21,117 nucleotides of DNA, taken from positions 1 to 21,117 of the forward strand of contig JAZOUO010000101.1 of assembly GCA_045658225.1 (NCBI GenBank), in the 5' to 3' direction. The stretch comes from SVTX01 sp045658225 (GTDB lineage Bacteria > Bacillota > Clostridia > Oscillospirales > CAG-272). Under the pieces are notes generated by a model. It was not told the origin of the DNA, ran no database searches, and was given only the letters and a program-made list of their open reading frames with translations. Shown in pieces: positions 1 through 7,423 of this stretch (its first letter is position 1; each line of letters begins with the position of its first letter). Position numbers and translations under genes: made by a program.

Positions 1-30
1 CAGAACGGGTCGAAGGTCGGGAGAAGCATA

Positions 31-63
31 CAAGAAAGCCTGCCACAAGGGCAGGCTTTCTTG
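31..63 (-). terminator. Hairpin terminator downstream of tRNA-Arg
   Basis: A perfect 14-bp inverted repeat (31-44 with 50-63) encloses a 5-nt loop. It lies just past the 3' end of the minus-strand tRNA gene, so it is the likely transcription terminator of that gene. The A-rich left arm and T-rich right arm make it look similar on both strands, so it may also stop plus-strand transcription entering from outside the window. The tail after the stem is only weakly T-rich. Confidence 0.75.
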
Positions 64-65
64 TA

Positions 66-140
66 TGGCACCCCCAACGGGAATCGAACCCATAACTAAC
101 CCTTAGGAGGGGCTTATTATATCCATTTAACTATGGAGGC
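66..140 (-). tRNA. tRNA-Arg (anticodon CCU)
   Basis: The minus strand folds as a full cloverleaf: 7-bp acceptor stem, D arm, anticodon stem with loop CTCCTAA, a 4-nt variable loop, and a T arm with loop TTCGATT. The anticodon CCT (plus positions 105-107) reads AGG arginine codons. The 3' CCA is encoded (66-68), so the mature tRNA without CCA would be 69-140. The acceptor stem has G.U wobbles at 1-72 and 4-69; a wobble at the first pair is unusual. A sigma-A-type promoter lies just upstream and a hairpin terminator just downstream, so the gene appears to be transcribed alone. Confidence 0.93.
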
Positions 141-155
141 AAATATTACTTTTGT

Positions 156-184
156 ATTATATCACAACTTGAAGAAAAATTCAA
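156..184 (-). promoter_or_regulatory. Sigma-A promoter for tRNA-Arg
   Basis: On the minus strand a -35 box TTGAAT (179-184) is separated by exactly 17 bp from a perfect -10 TATAAT (156-161). Transcription would start near 149, about 9 nt before the mature tRNA 5' end. This fits a short stable-RNA leader. Confidence 0.75.
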
Positions 185-277
185 CAGTTTTTAGTCAACA
201 AATTTTTATTTCTCACACCTTAACGGGCGCAGTCATATAACTATTGATAGCACAAGAATATTTTTCGGAGGAATGAT

Positions 278-766
278 ATGAACACAAGCAGCTTTTTCCC
301 GAATTTTCTATCTATTTTCAGGCGTCGTCCGCATGCAATGGCAAATATTTTCGGTAGCGCAGACTACCCCGAAATACAGGGGCACGCGCGATTCTGGCAG
401 ACAACTCACGGTGTAATGTGCGAGGTCGAGCTTATAGGCTTACCAACGGCACAGGACATTTGCCGCGGTCCCATTCTCGCTATGCACATTCACAGAGGTA
501 GCTCCTGCACGGGTACGTCATCCGACCCGTTCGCAAACGCAGGCTCGCACTACAATCCCAACTCCTGTCCGCATCCGTATCACGCGGGAGATATGCCACC
601 GATATTCGTATCGGGCGGCTACGGATTTTTATCCTTTTTGACCGACAGATTTAGCACTGAGGAAATTATCGGAAAAACCATTATAATTCATTCCGCGCCC
701 GACGATTTCACTACACAACCCGCAGGAAACTCGGGCATAAGGATCGCCTGCGGCGAGATATACTGA
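278..766 (+). CDS. sodC: Cu/Zn superoxide dismutase family protein, cytosolic form
   Basis: This 162-residue protein belongs to the Cu/Zn superoxide dismutase family, which converts superoxide to peroxide and oxygen. All metal-ligand positions can be seen: copper-site His70, His72 and His138; bridging His91; zinc-site His99, His102 and Asp105. Cys77 and Cys158 match the conserved disulfide, and Arg155 in NSGIRIACG matches the substrate-guiding arginine. The gap from the second to the third zinc histidine is only 3 residues, against 9 in eukaryotic SOD1, so the zinc loop is shortened. There is no signal peptide (residues 1-20 are polar and basic), unlike classical periplasmic or lipoprotein SodC, so it is probably cytosolic. 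The GGAGG at 267-271 lies 6 nt before the ATG and supports this start; Met21 is a weaker alternative. I see no clear promoter in 141-277. A shared hairpin separates it from convergent nadE. Confidence 0.85.
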   Translation: MNTSSFFPNFLSIFRRRPHAMANIFGSADYPEIQGHARFWQTTHGVMCEVELIGLPTAQDICRGPILAMHIHRGSSCTGTSSDPFANAGSHYNPNSCPHPYHAGDMPPIFVSGGYGFLSFLTDRFSTEEIIGKTIIIHSAPDDFTTQPAGNSGIRIACGEIY

Positions 767-771
767 TATTA

Positions 772-803
772 CAAAAGCCTTCTCTATGCAGAGAAGGCTT
801 TTG
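772..803. terminator. Bidirectional terminator between sodC-like gene and nadE
   Basis: A perfect 13-bp stem (772-784 with 791-803) with loop TATGCA ends in AAAA on one side and TTTTG on the other. It sits 5 nt after the plus-strand stop at 766 and 3 nt beyond the minus-strand nadE stop at 807. It is therefore placed to terminate both convergent transcripts. Confidence 0.85.
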
Positions 804-806
804 ATT

Positions 807-2714
807 TTACATATTCTTGATCTCGTTAATTTCCGCAAGCCATGCGCTCGCTACCGCATCGGACGGCATAACCAAAGCACCTCGGGGGGATAGGGAAATA
901 TCACTCACCGCAGGGCCGTCGGGCAGACAGGAGCGCTTAAACTGCTGCGAGAAAAATCTCTTAACAAACACCTCAAGCCACTTGAGCAGCGTCTCGCCGT
1001 CGTACTTGTCGCCAAGCGCGTAGCACGCCATACGGTAGAGCTTTGCGGGAGAGAATCCGTAGCCCAACATATAGTACATATAGAAATCGTGTATTTCGTA
1101 AGGACCGACAAGATCCTCGGTCTTCTGCGCTATATTCCCACTCTTGTCTGCGGGCAAAAGCTCGGGGGAAACAGGTGTCTCAACAATATCAATAAGTGCC
1201 TCTGACAGAGTTTTATTGCCTTTGTTGTCCTCGACAGTCGCGCAATGCTTTACAAGCTCGCGAACAAGTGTCTTGGGGATAGACGCATTCACGCCATAGC
1301 TCGACATATGGTCTCCGTTGTAGGTAGCCCAGCCGAGAGCAAGCTCTGACATATCTCCCGTACCCACGACAAAACCGCCCTCGGCATTGGAAATATCCAT
1401 AATTACCTGCGTGCGCTCACGCGCCTGTGCGTTCTCGTAAACAACATTGTGCAGGTTTATATCGTGACCAATATCGCGGAGATGACTTTCAACCGCCGCC
1501 GATATGTCCACACATCTGAAATCAACTCCAAGCTCCTCGCACATAACCGTCGCATTGTCCTTTGTGCGCTTGGTAGTGCCAAAGCAGGGCATTGTCACCG
1601 CGATAATATCACTCATAGGACGACTCAGAATGTTCATTGTACGAGCCATAACAAGCAGAGCAAGACAGGAGTCAAGTCCGCCTGAAATGCCTATAACTAT
1701 CTTCTTCGCATACGCCGCAACAACTCTCTTTGCAAGCCCCTGCGCCTGAATGTTGAGTATGTCCTCAAGCACAGACAAATCCTTAGGAATAAAGGGATTT
1801 TCGGGGATAATGCGCGTAAGCTCGGTATCCTCTATTTCAATATCAAACTCTATTTCGCAGTATTCATTTGCGGTTTTGTTGCAAAACAGATCCGAACGGC
1901 GCTTGATACCTACAAGCTTGTCCGTGTCTATCTCGCTTATAAGCAACTCACCGTCAAATGCTTTCTTTTCGGCAAGCACATCGCCATCCTCGTAAATAAC
2001 CGCGTGACCGCCGTACACAGAGTCAGTCGTGGACTCCCCAAGACAGCTACCAGCCATTGCATAACCGCAAACAAGCTTTTTAGACTGTGCCGCTATGAGC
2101 ATTTTTGCCGTCTGCTTACTCACCGTCGTCTCATTGACAGACGCAAGATTCAATATAATATTCGCGCCCGCCGCCGAAAGCTCGCACGAAGGGGATACGG
2201 GAGCGCAAATATCCTCGTAAAACTCCACTCCAAGCTTGAACGACGGCATATTTCTGCATACAAATATCTGCTTTGAGCCAAACATCACAACACTGTCGTC
2301 AATAGTGTAGGAATAGTTGAGCTTGGGACAAGGCGCAAAATATCTCGCCTGTGCCGAGGTAATATTGGTCTTGGGCACTATACCGAGTATCTGACCGCCC
2401 TGAACTACCGCCGCACAGCTATAAAGCTTCTCGGAGCAGAGAATGGGCAGTCCTACGACAAATATACTGTCACTCATTGCCGAAGCGAACACAAATCTTC
2501 TGAGCCCGTCAAGTGATGCCGATATAAGCTTGTCCGAATAAAACAGATCGCCGCACGTAGCCCCCGTGAGTGTCAGCTCGGGAAAGAGAACTACCTTAGC
2601 ACCCATACTCGCCGCCTCGGTTGCAAGACGGATACACTCGTTCGTATTAAATTCAACGTCTGCAACACGAATTTTCGGTGTTGCGACCGCAATTTTTATA
2701 AAGCCGTTATTCAT
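807..2714 (-). CDS. nadE: Glutamine-dependent NAD+ synthetase
   Basis: This 635-residue enzyme makes NAD+ from deamido-NAD+, ATP and glutamine, the last step of NAD biosynthesis (EC 6.3.5.1). The N-terminal half is a carbon-nitrogen hydrolase (glutaminase) domain with its Glu-Lys-Cys triad at E46 (FPELTLTG), K115 (VPKTN) and C170 (YEDIC). The C-terminal half is the synthetase, with PP-loop SGGLDS at 344-349 and the conserved GTGDMSELALGWATYNGDH stretch near 451-469. The length matches the two-domain bacterial form, so ammonia would be channelled from glutamine. An in-frame TTG lies 6 nt upstream at 2720, but GAGGAG stands 6 nt before the ATG at 2714 and touches the TTG, so the ATG is chosen. 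A good promoter is present upstream, and convergent hairpins isolate it as a single-gene unit. Confidence 0.97.
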   Translation of the reverse strand: MNNGFIKIAVATPKIRVADVEFNTNECIRLATEAASMGAKVVLFPELTLTGATCGDLFYSDKLISASLDGLRRFVFASAMSDSIFVVGLPILCSEKLYSCAAVVQGGQILGIVPKTNITSAQARYFAPCPKLNYSYTIDDSVVMFGSKQIFVCRNMPSFKLGVEFYEDICAPVSPSCELSAAGANIILNLASVNETTVSKQTAKMLIAAQSKKLVCGYAMAGSCLGESTTDSVYGGHAVIYEDGDVLAEKKAFDGELLISEIDTDKLVGIKRRSDLFCNKTANEYCEIEFDIEIEDTELTRIIPENPFIPKDLSVLEDILNIQAQGLAKRVVAAYAKKIVIGISGGLDSCLALLVMARTMNILSRPMSDIIAVTMPCFGTTKRTKDNATVMCEELGVDFRCVDISAAVESHLRDIGHDINLHNVVYENAQARERTQVIMDISNAEGGFVVGTGDMSELALGWATYNGDHMSSYGVNASIPKTLVRELVKHCATVEDNKGNKTLSEALIDIVETPVSPELLPADKSGNIAQKTEDLVGPYEIHDFYMYYMLGYGFSPAKLYRMACYALGDKYDGETLLKWLEVFVKRFFSQQFKRSCLPDGPAVSDISLSPRGALVMPSDAVASAWLAEINEIKNM

Positions 2715-2729
2715 AAACAACTCCTCACC

Positions 2730-2743
2730 GCCGACTTCTCGGC
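2730..2743 (-). other. Small hairpin in the nadE leader
   Basis: A 5-bp stem GCCGA/TCGGC (2730-2734 with 2739-2743) and a 4-nt loop lie in the short nadE leader, a few nucleotides ahead of the GAGGAG ribosome binding site. It is too small to be a known riboswitch. It may only affect ribosome access or transcript stability. Confidence 0.4.
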
Positions 2744-2759
2744 ATAATTATACGAATAT

Positions 2760-2788
2760 ATTATATCATCTAAATTTCATAATTACAA
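2760..2788 (-). promoter_or_regulatory. Sigma-A promoter for nadE
   Basis: On the minus strand -35 TTGTAA (2783-2788), a 17-bp spacer and -10 TATAAT (2760-2765) point to nadE. The predicted start near 2753 gives a leader of about 38 nt. It lies between nadE and the terminator of the upstream acyl-CoA synthetase gene, so nadE is transcribed separately. Confidence 0.7.
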
Positions 2789-2817
2789 TAGCAAACTCAC
2801 ATTTTTTGCATAAAAAT

Positions 2818-2841
2818 CCCGTCAAGCTCTCGCCTGACGGG
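2818..2841 (-). terminator. Terminator after acyl-CoA synthetase gene
   Basis: A 7-bp stem CCCGTCA/TGACGGG (2818-2824 with 2835-2841) with a 10-nt loop is followed on the minus strand by ATTTTTAT. It stands 17 nt past the stop codon of the acyl-CoA synthetase gene, ahead of the nadE promoter. T-runs flank both sides, so it could work in either direction, but only the minus strand has an incoming transcript. Confidence 0.8.
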
Positions 2842-2857
2842 ATATTTTTTGTAATTT

Positions 2858-4579
2858 TTATTTTACAAGCTGTCTCTTAATCTTCTTTGTCGTTGTTTTT
2901 TCGAACTCGGTCTTTCTGACCTCAACCGCCTTTATCTGCTTGAAAGAGGGAAGCTTCTTGTTAATAACGTTTATAGACTTACGGATGCTTTCCTTGATCT
3001 CATCGTCAGTAGCGTCCTTGGGGAACTTGGTAAAATCGGGGTAAACGACTGCAACGACATTGACGGTATCGCTATCCTCAGCCTTTCTACCGATTACGCA
3101 AGACTCGGCGATTGTCTCTATATTTTCAAGATACTCCTCAATTTCCTCGGGGAATACGTTCTTGCCGTTTTCAAGCACGATAACGAACTTGATACGTCCC
3201 GTGATATAAATACAGCTTTCGTCATCCTTGTATCCCACATCACCCGTACGGAACCAGCCGTCCTGGGTGAATGCGTCAGCGTTTGCATCAGGATTATTGT
3301 AATAGCCAAGCATTACGTTGTCACCCTTGACCTGAATCTCACCCATAACGTATCCCTTATCAGTTGTCTCGCCGTTGGGATCTATTCTTACCTCACAGCA
3401 AGGAACGGAAGGACCTATCGAGCCGGGCTTGCGATCATAATAAAGGTCAACAGCGACAAGGGGAGAGCATTCCGTGATACCGAATCCCTCGAATACGGAA
3501 ATTCCAAACTCCTCAAATTCGTAAACAAGCTCGGGATTGAGCTTTGCGCCACCGCAGATGATATGGTCAAGTCTTCCGCCAAATGCGCTTGTCACAGACT
3601 TAAAGAGCTTTGCACGCAGGTCAATGCCGATCTTTCGGAGTCCCGCAGAGAGCTTGAGTGCCGTGCGGAGAGTTTTGTCCTTACCCGACTTTTCTGCCTC
3701 GGACCAGATCTTTTTATGCATTGTGTTCATAAAGAGAGGAACGAGAACAAGACCCGTGGGCTTGAACAGAGCAAAATTCTTCATTACGTGACGGAGAGAG
3801 TCGTTAATGCAGACTGTCATGCCAAGCGCCATTGCCGCAATGAGACACATAAGCTCATAGGTATGATGAACAGGGAGCACCGAAACGATAACGTCATCGG
3901 GAGTAAAGCAAACCGATGCGAGCGCCGATTCAACCGCAGCGAAAATATTTTTCTGGCAGAGCATTACACACTTGCTTGTGCCTGTCGTACCCGACGTGAA
4001 GAGCATTTCACACATCTGCTCACGGTTATGACTTTCCTTTACCTTGTAGCCATCATCAAGTCCTGTCTGACCAAGATCAAGAAGATCAGAGAAATTGACT
4101 ACCTTGTCCGAGAATCCCTCACCGTATTCAGCGCTGATCGGAATAAAGTACTTAAGGGTTTCGTGAGTGTTTATAGTGGTGACAAACTTTTCATTAAAGG
4201 ACTTGGAGTAAACGATAGCGTCTGCCTCAACGATGGTGAGGAACTTTTCGATCTCGCTTACAGCAAGCTCCTTGTCCATAGGTATAACCACCGTGTCGTT
4301 TGCAAGCGCGGCAACGTAGGTTGCGAGCCACTGGGGAGAGGTATCGCCGATAATAGCGATCTTTTTGCCCGTAAGTCCGAGCTTGTCAAAACCTGCAGCT
4401 ATCTGATATACCAACGTGTAGAATTCAGAGTATGACATATCCTTGAGCTTGTTATTCTCAAAATAGCGATATATAATTCTATCGCTATGAGACTTAACAT
4501 AGGAAAGAAGCGCGTTGACATCGGGTACAGGCATATATCCTCTGTCAATCTTTTTTCTGTTCGGAAGCTTTTTACTCAT
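2858..4579 (-). CDS. AMP-forming acyl-CoA synthetase (long-chain fatty acid-CoA ligase type)
   Basis: This 573-residue ANL-superfamily enzyme activates a carboxylic acid with ATP to an acyl-AMP, which is then transferred to CoA or a carrier thiol. Visible motifs in order are the phosphate-binding loop LFTSGTTGTSK (193-203), FGITE (366-370), GWFRTGD (441-447), the hinge region GRIKFVIVLENGKN (461-474) and a C-terminal lysine at K566 in TTTKKIKR, in the place of the catalytic lysine. Overall pattern and length fit bacterial long-chain acyl-CoA ligases of the FAA1/FadD type. The substrate cannot be read from sequence, and an acyl-ACP synthetase role is possible. No signal or membrane segment is evident. 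AAAGGA precedes the ATG at suitable spacing. It has its own strong promoter with an operator-like repeat, and a terminator behind it, so it is probably monocistronic. Confidence 0.9.
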   Translation of the reverse strand: MSKKLPNRKKIDRGYMPVPDVNALLSYVKSHSDRIIYRYFENNKLKDMSYSEFYTLVYQIAAGFDKLGLTGKKIAIIGDTSPQWLATYVAALANDTVVIPMDKELAVSEIEKFLTIVEADAIVYSKSFNEKFVTTINTHETLKYFIPISAEYGEGFSDKVVNFSDLLDLGQTGLDDGYKVKESHNREQMCEMLFTSGTTGTSKCVMLCQKNIFAAVESALASVCFTPDDVIVSVLPVHHTYELMCLIAAMALGMTVCINDSLRHVMKNFALFKPTGLVLVPLFMNTMHKKIWSEAEKSGKDKTLRTALKLSAGLRKIGIDLRAKLFKSVTSAFGGRLDHIICGGAKLNPELVYEFEEFGISVFEGFGITECSPLVAVDLYYDRKPGSIGPSVPCCEVRIDPNGETTDKGYVMGEIQVKGDNVMLGYYNNPDANADAFTQDGWFRTGDVGYKDDESCIYITGRIKFVIVLENGKNVFPEEIEEYLENIETIAESCVIGRKAEDSDTVNVVAVVYPDFTKFPKDATDDEIKESIRKSINVINKKLPSFKQIKAVEVRKTEFEKTTTKKIKRQLVK

Positions 4580-4640
4580 AATTATTTCCTTTCTTTATTT
4601 GCGTTTTGCGCAAACATTGATTATTTTAGTCTTTTTTGGA

Positions 4641-4656
4641 TGTTGTAAAAACAACA
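4641..4656. promoter_or_regulatory. Operator-like inverted repeat at the acyl-CoA synthetase start site
   Basis: TGTTGT and ACAACA form a perfect 6-bp inverted repeat around AAAA. It begins 5 bp downstream of the -10 box of the acyl-CoA synthetase promoter, so it covers the predicted transcription start. That is a typical place for a repressor to bind. It does not look like a FapR site, and no regulator gene for it is adjacent. Confidence 0.4.
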
Positions 4657-4661
4657 AGTTT

Positions 4662-4690
4662 ATTGTACCATAAAATACCGTATTTGTCAA
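4662..4690 (-). promoter_or_regulatory. Strong sigma-A promoter for acyl-CoA synthetase gene
   Basis: On the minus strand there is a perfect -35 TTGACA (4685-4690), a 17-bp spacer and -10 TACAAT (4662-4667). This is one of the best consensus matches in the window. The predicted start near 4655 leaves a leader of about 75 nt before the ATG at 4579. Confidence 0.8.
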
Positions 4691-4720
4691 TACTTTATGC
4701 AATATTTAGTGAAATTCACA

Positions 4721-5524
4721 TCATCTACCAAATATTGTCCCAAGAATAAAGCATAGCAGTCCTATTAAAAGTACTGCAATAATTCCCGCAAAAATAACTG
4801 TATAGAGAGCAAATCCCATAAAGCACCAAAATGTAAGTGCCGAGATAAATCCAAACGATATATCCCCACCAATAAAGAATATTATAGCGGATATCACAAT
4901 GCAAATAAGAGAATATATCGGCAAAGCGCCAAGACTGTTTTTGATATCCGCAGGGCTCAGATTTATATGGATGCATACACAAATTATAAGGATTCCACCC
5001 ACAACTTTTGCCCAGATGGGAGATGAGCTATCGAACATAGACGATAAAAAGATGCTTATGCTAGAGTAAATCAGCTCAATAAAACCGCCAAAGCTTCTGT
5101 CTACTGAAAAAACGGACGAATAGTATTCACTAAAAGCCCTGGGAAAACAAAGTGCCATAATAAGCATCACAACCAAGAGCCCGAGAATAATAGGTCCCAT
5201 ACTTATGAAAAGACAACCAAGTCTATGCCAGATGTTTTTCTTGTTATACTTGTGATTTACGTATCCGAGAACTCCATTTTTCGCTTTCGGATCCCAAAGA
5301 CAGATCTTTTTTATCTTATGTCCAAATGGAAAACACATCATAGCATGACCAAGCTCGTGTATAGGCGTTCCTATAATTGAGGTTAGCATAACAAGTCCGC
5401 GCCCACATCTTCTGGTCATTTTCAAAAAAAGCTTTTCAGAAAGTCCTGCAACAAATCCGCAAACAACCATGGGCAATATTGGAAAAAAGAGTGTGATTGC
5501 AAATATCTTCAAAAATTCCAGCAT
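4721..5524 (-). CDS. Polytopic membrane protein with HELGH zinc-protease-like motif
   Basis: I do not recognise a named function. The 267-residue protein is very hydrophobic, with probable membrane segments near residues 4-28, 44-64, 101-128, 146-163, 170-188, 199-219 and 224-264 (likely two). HELGH at 56-60 lies inside the second segment (GTPIHELGHAM), as in membrane-embedded site-2 proteases and other M50-like zincins. A soluble stretch at 67-98 (FGHKIKKICLWDP, then GYVNH) separates it from the next segments. The classical M50 NPxxDG motif is absent; H186 and D193 in HINLSPADIK are possible further ligands, which is inference. The gene starts 10 nt after the rqcH stop, with GAGG before the ATG, so the two are cotranscribed and a link to protein quality control or membrane proteostasis is possible. 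Its third positions look more A/T-rich than those of its neighbours. Confidence 0.75.
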   Translation of the reverse strand: MLEFLKIFAITLFFPILPMVVCGFVAGLSEKLFLKMTRRCGRGLVMLTSIIGTPIHELGHAMMCFPFGHKIKKICLWDPKAKNGVLGYVNHKYNKKNIWHRLGCLFISMGPIILGLLVVMLIMALCFPRAFSEYYSSVFSVDRSFGGFIELIYSSISIFLSSMFDSSSPIWAKVVGGILIICVCIHINLSPADIKNSLGALPIYSLICIVISAIIFFIGGDISFGFISALTFWCFMGFALYTVIFAGIIAVLLIGLLCFILGTIFGR

Positions 5525-5534
5525 GCCAATTACC

Positions 5535-7304
5535 TCATTTTATTCTCATAGCGCGTATTCTGTTCTCGTCAGGAGTGACGAATGCGCTCCAGTTATTATG
5601 GTACACAACAAAGCCGGGTTTCGAGGAGGGAACCTTTTTAACACCTCTTGCAAAAAGGTAGTCAACCTCAACGCTCTTGCCGCCACGCGCCTTGGAATAA
5701 TATGCTGCTATCATACAAGCGTCAGTAAAATCTTCGGCTGGGGGCTCCTCGCCGTTAGTAATAAGAAGCACATGCGAGCCCGCGATATTTTTTGCATGGA
5801 ACCAGTAGTCATGCTTTTGCGCAAGCTTGTGAGTGATATATTCATTTTGTATGTTATTCTTTCCGCAAAGCACTCTGTAGCCGTTGGTTGTCTCAAATTG
5901 TGCTACTACAGGAATAGGTTGCTTTTTAGGTGCGGCGTAACCCCGCATCTTTGATGCGTAGCCCGAGCGATAAAGCTCGTCACGTATCTCGGACAAGTCA
6001 GACACCGTCTCCGCCTTTGTGAGCGAGTCAAAAACCGAATGTATATACTCAAGCTCCCGCTGACCTATCTCTATCTGTTTTGAAAGTTCAACCTTTGCGG
6101 TCTTGGTCTTATTGTATTTTTTGTAATATCTTTGCGCATTTGCAGCTGGAGTTAGTCGCTCATCAAGATCTATAACGATCTTCCCGTATTCACCTGTCTC
6201 CTCGTTCCATGCCTCGTAATCAATAAGCTCAACCGTCGTCTGTCCCTTGGAGAGCATATAGAGATTTGAGGTTATAAGATCCCCATATTTTTTATATTTT
6301 TCACCAAGAGCGCAATCGGCGAGTTCCTTCTGCTGAGAATCAAGCTTTTTGGATATTCTGGACTCGGAATTAGTCAGAATTTTGAGAAGGTCTGACGCGC
6401 GTTGCTTTATACGTTGCTCCTTGTCGCGACTCTCAAAAAACATATCAAGAGCCTCGGATGCCGACTCAATTTTTTTAATTTCAAGACTGCTTCCATAATG
6501 CGTCAAATTTACAAATGAATACTCCACGGGGAGCGATCCGTCAAATACAACGCAAGGTGAATATGAATTATTTTTTATTGTGCCAACAAACCTTGAAAAC
6601 TCTGTCCAAAGACGCTCGGCAGAGCAGTTGTATAGTGGCGCATCTATTCTGCCTGTCGTACAAAAGCTAATCTCTCTCGCGTTTGACGCGGAAATCCCAA
6701 GATAACTTGATGTAATAAACTTATCCGCAGATTTATCGGGCGACGTCTCTGACAATCTTTTACAAAAGCCTTCGTAGGTTTCCTCAAGAGGATTCTGCTT
6801 GTCCTGCACGGGCGGAAGCTCGTATATCATACCCGGAAGCACCTGACGGAGACTGCTAGTGGTGAAATCTACGGTTTTTAATACGTAAATAACCTTGAAG
6901 CTCTCGTCGGTAAATATCAGGTTGCTGTATTTGCCCATGATTTCCGCAAAAATATACTTTTTGCATTCAAATCCCATCTCGTCACGGGTATCAAACGTAA
7001 ACCTTGCAACTCGTTCAAAGCCTTCCTGTGACACGTCGGACAGGGTAGCGCCCAATAAGTGCTTGCGGAGAAGCATACAAAACATAGGCGCCTGCATAGG
7101 ATTTTCCTTCTGCGTTTGTGTAAAGCTTATTCTTGGACAGCTTGAACCTGCATTTATAAGCAGACGCAGATTTTTGCCGTTAGCTCGTATAGCAAAAACG
7201 ATCTCTTCCTTCTCGGGCTGATATATCTTTTCTATCTTTCCGCATCGGGCATTTATATTTATTTCATTCACAACGCATGCAAGCATGCCTGCATCAAATG
7301 CCAT
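5535..7304 (-). CDS. rqcH: RqcH / NFACT-family ribosome quality control factor (Fbp-like)
   Basis: This 589-residue protein belongs to the NFACT family (bacterial RqcH, eukaryotic NEMF/Rqc2; formerly called fibronectin-binding protein FbpA). In Bacillus subtilis RqcH binds stalled large-subunit-peptidyl-tRNA complexes and directs untemplated C-terminal alanine tailing. The N-terminal NFACT domain starts at MAFDAGML; a helical coiled-coil middle region lies around 270-420; the C-terminal NFACT-R domain (YWFHAKNIAGSHVLL from residue 500) follows. At the key Asp97-Arg98 pair of B. subtilis this protein has Glu97-Arg98 (GFERVARF), a conservative change. An in-frame TTG at 7319 is possible, but TGGAG sits 9 nt before the ATG at 7304, the MAFD start matches the family, and 97/98 numbering then agrees; the ATG is chosen. 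Its promoter interleaves with that of divergent coaW, and the HELGH membrane protein follows in the same transcript. Confidence 0.93.
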   Translation of the reverse strand: MAFDAGMLACVVNEININARCGKIEKIYQPEKEEIVFAIRANGKNLRLLINAGSSCPRISFTQTQKENPMQAPMFCMLLRKHLLGATLSDVSQEGFERVARFTFDTRDEMGFECKKYIFAEIMGKYSNLIFTDESFKVIYVLKTVDFTTSSLRQVLPGMIYELPPVQDKQNPLEETYEGFCKRLSETSPDKSADKFITSSYLGISASNAREISFCTTGRIDAPLYNCSAERLWTEFSRFVGTIKNNSYSPCVVFDGSLPVEYSFVNLTHYGSSLEIKKIESASEALDMFFESRDKEQRIKQRASDLLKILTNSESRISKKLDSQQKELADCALGEKYKKYGDLITSNLYMLSKGQTTVELIDYEAWNEETGEYGKIVIDLDERLTPAANAQRYYKKYNKTKTAKVELSKQIEIGQRELEYIHSVFDSLTKAETVSDLSEIRDELYRSGYASKMRGYAAPKKQPIPVVAQFETTNGYRVLCGKNNIQNEYITHKLAQKHDYWFHAKNIAGSHVLLITNGEEPPAEDFTDACMIAAYYSKARGGKSVEVDYLFARGVKKVPSSKPGFVVYHNNWSAFVTPDENRIRAMRIK

Positions 7305-7336
7305 AATTTTTAACTCCAAAAAAATTTATTACCAAT

Positions 7337-7365
7337 ATTATATCATATTATTGATTTTTTTTCAA
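7337..7365 (-). promoter_or_regulatory. rqcH: Sigma-A promoter for rqcH
   Basis: On the minus strand -35 TTGAAA (7360-7365), a 17-bp spacer and -10 TATAAT (7337-7342) lead to the ATG at 7304 through a leader of about 27 nt. The -35 box lies inside the spacer of the opposing coaW promoter. Confidence 0.72.
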
Positions 7366-7379
7366 TATAGTGATATAAT
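7351..7379 (+). promoter_or_regulatory. coaW: Sigma-A promoter for coaW
   Basis: -35 TTGATT (7351-7356), a 17-bp spacer and -10 TATAAT (7374-7379) lead to the coaW ATG at 7424 with a leader of about 38 nt. The -35 box lies inside the spacer of the rqcH promoter on the other strand. Confidence 0.72.
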
Positions 7380-7423
7380 GTTTATAACATTTGTTTTAAT
7401 TTTTTACAAAGGATGCTACGAAA

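Noticed and set aside
1..277. Integrated element using tRNA-Arg as attachment site
   Set aside because: No integrase, no repeat of the tRNA 3' end and no foreign-looking genes occur beside it within the window.
3563..4435. Long plus-strand open frame (290 codons) antisense to the acyl-CoA synthetase gene
   Set aside because: The opposite strand encodes a complete ANL enzyme with all motifs; the antisense translation has no recognisable domain and no ribosome binding site I would trust.
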